Positions 7,742 through 11,691 of a stretch of DNA of 11,691 bases are shown here, one piece after another (the stretch's first letter is position 1; the number at the start of each line of letters is the position of its first letter). This DNA is from Opitutia bacterium UBA4654 (GTDB lineage Bacteria; Verrucomicrobiota; Verrucomicrobiia; Opitutales; Intestinicryptomonadaceae). The stretch lies in contig DHMA01000210.1 in the NCBI GenBank assembly GCA_002405555.1, positions 1 through 11,691 of the forward strand. Reading direction: 5' to 3'. The notes under the pieces were generated by a model. That model saw only the letters and a list, made by a program, of their open reading frames with translations. It had not been told where the DNA came from and did not search any database. The position numbers were made by a program, and so were the translations under genes.

Positions 7742-8928
7742 GCAAAAGCAAGACAATAGCCGCGCTTGAAATAGGAACGGGAAAAATGCAGGTTTTCCTC
7801 GGCGAAATAGTCGACGGCAAAATGCTCAACATCGTCGGAAGCGGACAGGCGACGACCGCGGGCGTCAAAAAGGCGGACATCTGCGACGTCGTGAAAGCGG
7901 CGGCGCAGGCGCAGTCGGCAATCGTCATGGCGGAACATTCGGGCGACACGCCGATAAAGTCGGTGTGCCTCGGAATCAGCGGAACGCACATCAGGGGTTT
8001 CAGAAACACGGGTTCGGCGAACGTCTCCGGCGCGGACGGAATAGTCCGCCGCGAAGACCTGCAACGGGCAATCGACGACGCGCGGGGGAAGTCGCTCGCC
8101 GACGGCAGAACCTACATTCAGCGAATTTGCAGCGGCTACTTCCTCGACGGCAAATACTGCGCCGACCCTGTGGGCGAAAAGGCGGAACACATCGAAGTGT
8201 CTTACTGGATGCTCCACGGCGACCGCGAGAAAATCACCGACGCCCTGCATGTGGTGCAGAGCTTCGGACTTGAAGTCGAATACCTCGTGTTTTCGGGAAT
8301 CGCGTCGGGATATGTCGTAAGCGACGCAAAACAGAAGGAAAACGGCGTGCTTGTTGTTGACATCGGCTGCGGCACGAGCGACTACGCCTACTTCAAGCAC
8401 GGCAAACCCGTCTTCGCGGGCGTAATCCCAATCGGCGGCGACCACATCACAAACGACCTCTCGTTCGGTCTGCGCCTGAGCCGCAAAGACTCGGAGCGCA
8501 TTAAAATCCACTGCGGAAAGGCGACGATTACCGAAGACGAAAAATCGCAGCAATTCTGGAACATCGGCAACAGGCAAATCGGCGACAAGAAAATCCCGAT
8601 GGACGCAATCAACCGCATTATCCGCGCGAGACTCGAAGAGCTTTTCACGCTCCTGCGCGACGAATGCGCCGAGCACATGCCCGAATACGCCGAACTCAAC
8701 GAATGCGTCATCACGGGCGGCACGGCGAACCTCGCGGGAATCTGCGAGCTTGCCTCGGCGGTGCTCGAAGTGCCGTGCTCGAAAGGCAAATTCGGCGGCG
8801 CGTTGCAGCCGTCGCTGAGGTATCAGGAATTTGCGACCGCCCTCGGACTCCTCGAACACGCCCGAATGGAGGAGGAAAAATCGGCGCGGAAAAAAACGGG
8901 CTGGTTCTCAACACTTTTCAATTTCTGA
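7738..8928 (+). CDS. ftsA: Cell division protein FtsA, actin-like membrane anchor for FtsZ
   Basis: FtsA is an actin-fold ATP-binding protein that tethers FtsZ filaments to the membrane and recruits later division proteins. The protein has 396 residues. Phosphate-1 is ALEIGTGKMQVFLGE (9-23), and LGISGTHIRGF (78-88) begins the FtsA-specific 1C subdomain. Phosphate-2 is VVDIGCGTSDYAYF (206-219), with Cys where Gly is more usual. Then come PIGGDHITNDLSFGL (231-245) and the adenosine motif VITGGTANLAGICELA (324-339). The C-terminus, RKKTGWFSTLFNF, is a plausible amphipathic membrane-targeting helix after a linker of about 15 charged residues. The ATG at 7738 overlaps the ftsQ stop; the frame upstream of it only shadows ftsQ. 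ftsZ starts one base after the stop. The Glu in LEIGT is also found in E. coli FtsA and is not odd. Confidence 0.95.
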   Translation: MSKSKTIAALEIGTGKMQVFLGEIVDGKMLNIVGSGQATTAGVKKADICDVVKAAAQAQSAIVMAEHSGDTPIKSVCLGISGTHIRGFRNTGSANVSGADGIVRREDLQRAIDDARGKSLADGRTYIQRICSGYFLDGKYCADPVGEKAEHIEVSYWMLHGDREKITDALHVVQSFGLEVEYLVFSGIASGYVVSDAKQKENGVLVVDIGCGTSDYAYFKHGKPVFAGVIPIGGDHITNDLSFGLRLSRKDSERIKIHCGKATITEDEKSQQFWNIGNRQIGDKKIPMDAINRIIRARLEELFTLLRDECAEHMPEYAELNECVITGGTANLAGICELASAVLEVPCSKGKFGGALQPSLRYQEFATALGLLEHARMEEEKSARKKTGWFSTLFNF

Positions 8929-8929
8929 C

Positions 8930-10312
8930 ATGCTTGCAACTTCACAAATAAAAATCGCGGGCGTCGGCGGCGCGGGAATCGCCGTGCTCAACGACCTCGC
9001 GCCCGAACTTCCGGCGGGCGTCGCAACGGCGGCGGTCGATACCGACGCGGCGGCGGTGGAAGGCTCGGCGGCTTCCGTCAAAATCGCGCTGATTGAAAAC
9101 GGCGAGGGTTCGGGGGCCGATACAATGGCGGCGAAAGAGGCGGCGGTCGCGCACGCAAAAGAGCTTGAAACGCTCGCCGACGGCGCAAGGCTGCTCGTGC
9201 TTCTGGCGGGGCTTGGCGGCGGCACGGGAAGCGTAGTCGCCCCCATGATTTCGAAAATCGCCGCGCAAAACCCCGACTGCGCAGTGTTCGCGTTTTCCGT
9301 TCTGCCGCTCTCGGTCGAAGGCTCGCAAAGGCAGACTCTTGCGTTCAGGGCGCAAAACTATTTGGCAAAGCACTGCCGCGCGGCGTTCGCGCTGCCCAAC
9401 GACCTTATCCTTGCGCGGCTGAACGCGCCGATTGCCGAGGCGTTCGCGGCGGCAAACGCAAACGTGGTTTCGGCGGCGGCCTCTCTCGTAAAAATGCTCT
9501 CGGCAAGGGGAATCGTGAACGTGGACTTCCCGACGCTTTCGAAAGTATTTCCAAAAAGGGAAGACGCCCGCGCGTTTGTGGCGTACGGCACGGGCGAGGG
9601 AGAAGACGCCGTGGCGCGGGCGGTCGCCGAGCTTTCGAAATCGCCCATGCTGCCCGACGGCGCGAAGCCCGAATCGCTCGTTTTGAGCCTGCGCTGCGGA
9701 AAAAATTTCGAGATGAACAAAATGCAAATGCTTCTCGAAAGCGTCTCCGACGCATTCGGCAGACCCGAAAGAATGGCGTTCGGAGCGGCGGCGGAAGACG
9801 CGTTTTCGGACAACATCGAAGTTTGCGTAATGGGCCCGTGTTCGCCCGCGTCCCACCCCGCGACGGTTGCGAAAGAAGAACAGCCCGCAAAGGCGCAATC
9901 CGAAGCCCAAACTGCGGCGCAACCCGAAGCCGAGCAACCCGCCCCCGCCGCGCCCGAACAAAGCGCGGCGGCGGAAGAACAAGCTTCCGAAGACGTTTCG
10001 ATACCCGAAGCGAAGGACGACACTATAACGTCGAACGAAAAGGTCGAAGTTGCCGCGCCCCTTGCAAGCGCGGCGGCAAACACGCCCGCCCCCGTGCCAG
10101 CCGAACCCGAAGAGAAAGGCAGAAAGTCGTTTTTCGGCTTCGGGCGCAGGAAGAAAAAAGCCCCCGAATCTCCCAAGACGCAGACGGAATTCGAATTCAT
10201 GGAGCTTTCGCAACAGCGCGGATTCTTTCAGGACACGCCGCCGAATATCCGCAACGGCGTAGACTTGGACGTGCCGACCTACATGCGCAAAGGCATAAAA
10301 ATAGTCCTCTAA
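8930..10312 (+). CDS. ftsZ: Cell division protein FtsZ with altered GTPase motifs
   Basis: FtsZ is the tubulin-like GTPase that forms the cytokinetic ring. The 460-residue protein has a globular core (about 6-302) with T1 IAGVGGAGIAVLNDL, T2 AVDTDAAAVEG, T3 GEGSGAD, T4 GLGGGTGSV (94-102), T5 VLPLSVEGSQR (124-134), T6 LPNDLILARL (155-164), H7 AFAAANANVV and T7 IVNVDFPTL (195-203). A long Ala/Glu/Pro-rich linker (about 305-395) follows. Next are a basic aromatic patch (KGRKSFFGFGRRKKK, 396-410) and a tail, VDLDVPTYMRKGIKIVL, that matches the conserved FtsA-binding peptide. Several catalytic positions differ from canonical FtsZ: Val102 replaces the last Gly of GGGTGTG, and Thr202 replaces the second acidic residue of NxDxxD. 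The gene is intact and follows ftsA by one base with no Shine-Dalgarno, so coupling to ftsA is likely. It is the last gene of the + strand cluster. Confidence 0.93.
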   Translation: MLATSQIKIAGVGGAGIAVLNDLAPELPAGVATAAVDTDAAAVEGSAASVKIALIENGEGSGADTMAAKEAAVAHAKELETLADGARLLVLLAGLGGGTGSVVAPMISKIAAQNPDCAVFAFSVLPLSVEGSQRQTLAFRAQNYLAKHCRAAFALPNDLILARLNAPIAEAFAAANANVVSAAASLVKMLSARGIVNVDFPTLSKVFPKREDARAFVAYGTGEGEDAVARAVAELSKSPMLPDGAKPESLVLSLRCGKNFEMNKMQMLLESVSDAFGRPERMAFGAAAEDAFSDNIEVCVMGPCSPASHPATVAKEEQPAKAQSEAQTAAQPEAEQPAPAAPEQSAAAEEQASEDVSIPEAKDDTITSNEKVEVAAPLASAAANTPAPVPAEPEEKGRKSFFGFGRRKKKAPESPKTQTEFEFMELSQQRGFFQDTPPNIRNGVDLDVPTYMRKGIKIVL

Positions 10313-10327
10313 CGCGGCAAAAATTCC

Positions 10328-10379
10328 GAAGCCGAGCGCGGCGGCAAACCCCGCTTTCGGCTTCCCCGCGCCGCGCGGG
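10328..10379 (+). terminator. Possible terminator hairpins after ftsZ
   Basis: Two adjacent inverted repeats lie 15 bases after the ftsZ stop. GAAGCCGA (10328-10335) pairs with TCGGCTTC (10357-10364), with three further inner pairs past a 2-base bulge. CCCGCG (10365-10370) pairs with CGCGGG (10374-10379) around a 3-base loop. Only a short T run follows (CGTTTG), so this is a weak candidate for intrinsic termination of the dcw transcript. Confidence 0.35.
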
Positions 10380-10423
10380 CGTTTGAAAAAATTTGCGCCG
10401 AAGCGCGGAATTTCAAAAACACA

Positions 10424-10457
10424 CAAGCCCCGCGATTCGGAAAAATCGCGGGGCTTG
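10424..10457 (-). terminator. Strong hairpin, probable terminator of nagB
   Basis: Arms at 10424-10437 and 10444-10457 pair perfectly over 14 bp, with the GC-rich core AAGCCCCGCGAT, around a 6-base loop. Read on the - strand, the stem is followed after four bases by five Ts, as expected for an intrinsic terminator of the leftward nagB transcript. Read on the + strand no T run follows, but the stem could still stop rightward transcription from ftsZ. A smaller 7-bp hairpin (10478-10497, arms CGGCGCG and CGCGCCG) lies between it and nagB. Confidence 0.7.
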
Positions 10458-10518
10458 CCTGCTATTATACTATGAGTCGGCGCGGGGAAACGCGCCGCAT
10501 TTATCTATCGAGGGAAAT

Positions 10519-11301
10519 TTACGCTTCGGGAAACGGCTTGCGCTCGGCAACCCATTTGTAGTAGTCGCGCAGTTTCAGCTTCGACGCCGCGGCTTCGTCG
10601 AGAAACACCTTTGTGTTTGGGTGCATTTGCAAAACCGACGCGGGCACCATCGAAGTTATCGCGCCCTCCGCCATGGCGGCGACCGCCTCCGCCTTGGACT
10701 CTCCGAACGCGAGCATGACGATTGTCTCCGCCTCCATGATAGTGCCTACGCCCATCGTCAAAACGTGCCTCGGAACGGAGTCGGGATTGCCGCCGAAAAA
10801 CCGCGCGTTGTCGCGCACGGTCTCGCGCGTGAGCGTCTTCATGCGCGTGCGCGACGCCAGCGAAGACGACGGCTCGTTGAAGCCTATGTGTCCGTCGCCG
10901 CCGATTCCCAAAATTTGCAGTTCTATTCCGCCCGCGTTTTTAATCGCCCTTTCGTAGGCGGTACACGCAATGACGGGGTTCTCGGCAGTGCCGTCGGGTA
11001 TGTGGGTGTCGGCTGGGTCGATGTCGATTTTGTCGAAAAAATTGGAGCGCATGTAGTAGGCGTAGGAGTTTTTGTCGTCCCGCCCGATTCCGACGTATTC
11101 GTCGAGGTTGAACGAAACCGCCTTGGAAAAGCTAAGCTCGCCGCTTTCGTACTTTTTTACGAGGTTTGCGTAGAGTCCGAGCGGGGTCTCGCCCGTCGCC
11201 AAACCGAGCACGATGCGCGGATTCCTCCTGACCGCGTTTGCAACGAAATCCGCGGCGGCGTCTCCCGCCGCAAGCCTGTCGGGGTATATGTTTATTTCCA
11301 T
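10519..11301 (-). CDS. nagB: Glucosamine-6-phosphate deaminase (NagB)
   Basis: NagB converts glucosamine-6-phosphate to fructose-6-phosphate and ammonia in the cytoplasm, linking amino-sugar recycling to glycolysis. The ATG at 11301 gives a 260-residue protein of normal length beginning MEINIYPDRLAAG. A longer open frame to 11535 only overlaps the neighbour and is not NagB-like. Motifs are LGLATGETPLGLY (32-44, phosphate loop), VSFNLDEYVG (62-71) with Asp67 matching the catalytic Asp72 of E. coli, GIGGDGHIGFNEP (132-144) with Asp136, His138 and Glu143 matching the catalytic triad, then SSSLASRTR (145-153) and LTMGVGTIMEAE (181-192). It overlaps the upstream deacetylase-like gene by 10 bases and has its own GGAG site, so the two are likely one operon. 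A hairpin terminator lies beyond the stop. Confidence 0.97.
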   Translation of the reverse strand: MEINIYPDRLAAGDAAADFVANAVRRNPRIVLGLATGETPLGLYANLVKKYESGELSFSKAVSFNLDEYVGIGRDDKNSYAYYMRSNFFDKIDIDPADTHIPDGTAENPVIACTAYERAIKNAGGIELQILGIGGDGHIGFNEPSSSLASRTRMKTLTRETVRDNARFFGGNPDSVPRHVLTMGVGTIMEAETIVMLAFGESKAEAVAAMAEGAITSMVPASVLQMHPNTKVFLDEAAASKLKLRDYYKWVAERKPFPEA

Positions 11302-11691
11302 AGCTGCTCCAAAAGTGTCGAGACCGATTCTCCCGCCGTGAGGATTTTCGAGGCAAACGCGGGTCTCCACGCCGCCCCGCGCCGCGCGAGCACGCGGTAG
11401 TTTTGCCCGAACGCGAACTTGGGGGCGTCGCCGCCCTGCCCGCCGACGATTTCCGCGCCGCGGCGCACGTTGTCTGTAAAATACGAGACGAGGTTCAGGT
11501 GGTAGGGGTTGCGCTCGACCTCCTTTGTGTGGCACGAAAGCGCGCCCGTCATCGCCGCCAAAATTTCGGGCGAAACCTCAGCGAGCAGGTTCGGGTTCTC
11601 CATCGCCTGCCAGAGTTCGGTCTGAATGTACACGCCGCTCCACGACAGCGTTTTCAGCGCGTCGGAAACAAGCAGCGACGTTCCGATATGC
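11292..11691 (-). CDS. C-terminal part of a probable PIG-L-type (LmbE-like) deacetylase, 5' end outside window
   Basis: The frame is open from the window edge to a TAA at 11292-11294, giving about 132 C-terminal residues. It starts within HIGTSLLVSDALKTLSWSG, continues through VYIQTELWQAMENPNLLAEV and a helix ending in CHTKEVE, and then NPYHLNLVSYFTDNVRRGAE and KFAFGQNYRVL. This order resembles the end of PIG-L/LmbE N-acetylglucosaminyl deacetylases: a 'Tyr...Glu-x-Trp' strand, an 'Ile-Ser...K..A...H' helix, then 'RG...G...Y.E.F'. The N-terminal zinc motif (HPDD) lies outside the window, so the family call cannot be confirmed. Overlap with nagB suggests a job in amino-sugar metabolism, for example deacetylation of a GlcNAc derivative whose product feeds NagB. 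That role is inference. Confidence 0.5.
   Translation of the reverse strand, partial: HIGTSLLVSDALKTLSWSGVYIQTELWQAMENPNLLAEVSPEILAAMTGALSCHTKEVERNPYHLNLVSYFTDNVRRGAEIVGGQGGDAPKFAFGQNYRVLARRGAAWRPAFASKILTAGESVSTLLEQLWK
11307..11310 (-). promoter_or_regulatory. Ribosome binding site of nagB
   Basis: On the - strand, TTTTGGAG ends 5 bases before the ATG at 11301. It lies inside the coding end of the upstream gene and decides the nagB start in favour of 11301 over the longer open frame. Confidence 0.6.

Noticed and set aside
7762..7806. Glu in the phosphate-1 motif of FtsA (LEIGT) as a catalytic substitution
   Set aside because: E. coli FtsA has the same LEIGT sequence, so it is not unusual.
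7498..8859. 453-codon open frame on the - strand over ftsQ and ftsA
   Set aside because: It spans the junction of two well-supported genes and shows no recognisable domain.
8942..10426. 494-codon open frame on the - strand over ftsZ
   Set aside because: It mirrors the ftsZ codon pattern, is rich in Arg, Phe and Val with no motif, and runs through the intergenic hairpins. The sense frame carries clear FtsZ motifs.
10464..10469. TATAAT on the - strand between ftsZ and nagB, resembling a -10 box
   Set aside because: No acceptable -35 element lies upstream, and it would point into the 3' end of ftsZ with no gene to serve.

Overview
The window is the distal half of a division and cell wall (dcw) gene cluster on the + strand. 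It is followed, after a short convergent intergenic region, by two amino-sugar genes on the - strand. The organism is a GC-rich bacterium with very dense coding. The order murD – LysM lipoprotein – ftsW – murG – murC – ddl – ftsQ – ftsA – ftsZ, and an FtsZ tail of the type DLDVPTYMRKG, suggest the PVC group. Verrucomicrobiota (Opitutae-like) is my best guess. This is inference from memory of family patterns, with moderate confidence; there is no rRNA or other phylogenetic marker here.

Bases 1-1252 hold the 3' most of murD, cut by the window edge. Bases 1284-2468 encode a putative lipoprotein with three LysM domains, an accessory member of the cluster. From 2484 to 10312 run ftsW, murG, murC, ddl, ftsQ, ftsA and ftsZ. 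ftsW follows the LysM gene by 15 bases. The genes from ftsW to ftsA then overlap one another by 4 bases (ATGA) or 1 base (TAATG), and ftsZ starts one base after ftsA ends, so they form one translationally coupled unit. murB, often placed between murC and ddl, is absent. There is no unexplained stretch over 300 bases inside the cluster.

Bases 10313-10518 lie between the convergent ftsZ and nagB and contain several hairpins. The best is a 14-bp stem that suits termination of the - strand genes. nagB (10519-11301) and the 3' part of a probable PIG-L-type deacetylase (11292 to the window end) overlap by 10 bases and are read leftwards.

The genes form a pathway. MurC and MurD add the first two amino acids to UDP-MurNAc, and Ddl supplies D-Ala-D-Ala. 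MurG makes lipid II and FtsW polymerises it. The LysM lipoprotein probably holds peptidoglycan, FtsQ scaffolds the divisome, and FtsA anchors FtsZ to the membrane. NagB returns glucosamine-6-phosphate to fructose-6-phosphate and so touches the supply of wall amino sugars.

No mobile element, CRISPR array or RNA gene was seen. The main surprises are in core proteins. FtsZ has substitutions at the tubulin signature and at the second T7-loop acidic residue. MurC and MurD both have a shortened central domain and lack the usual HN pair of the HNxxN motif.
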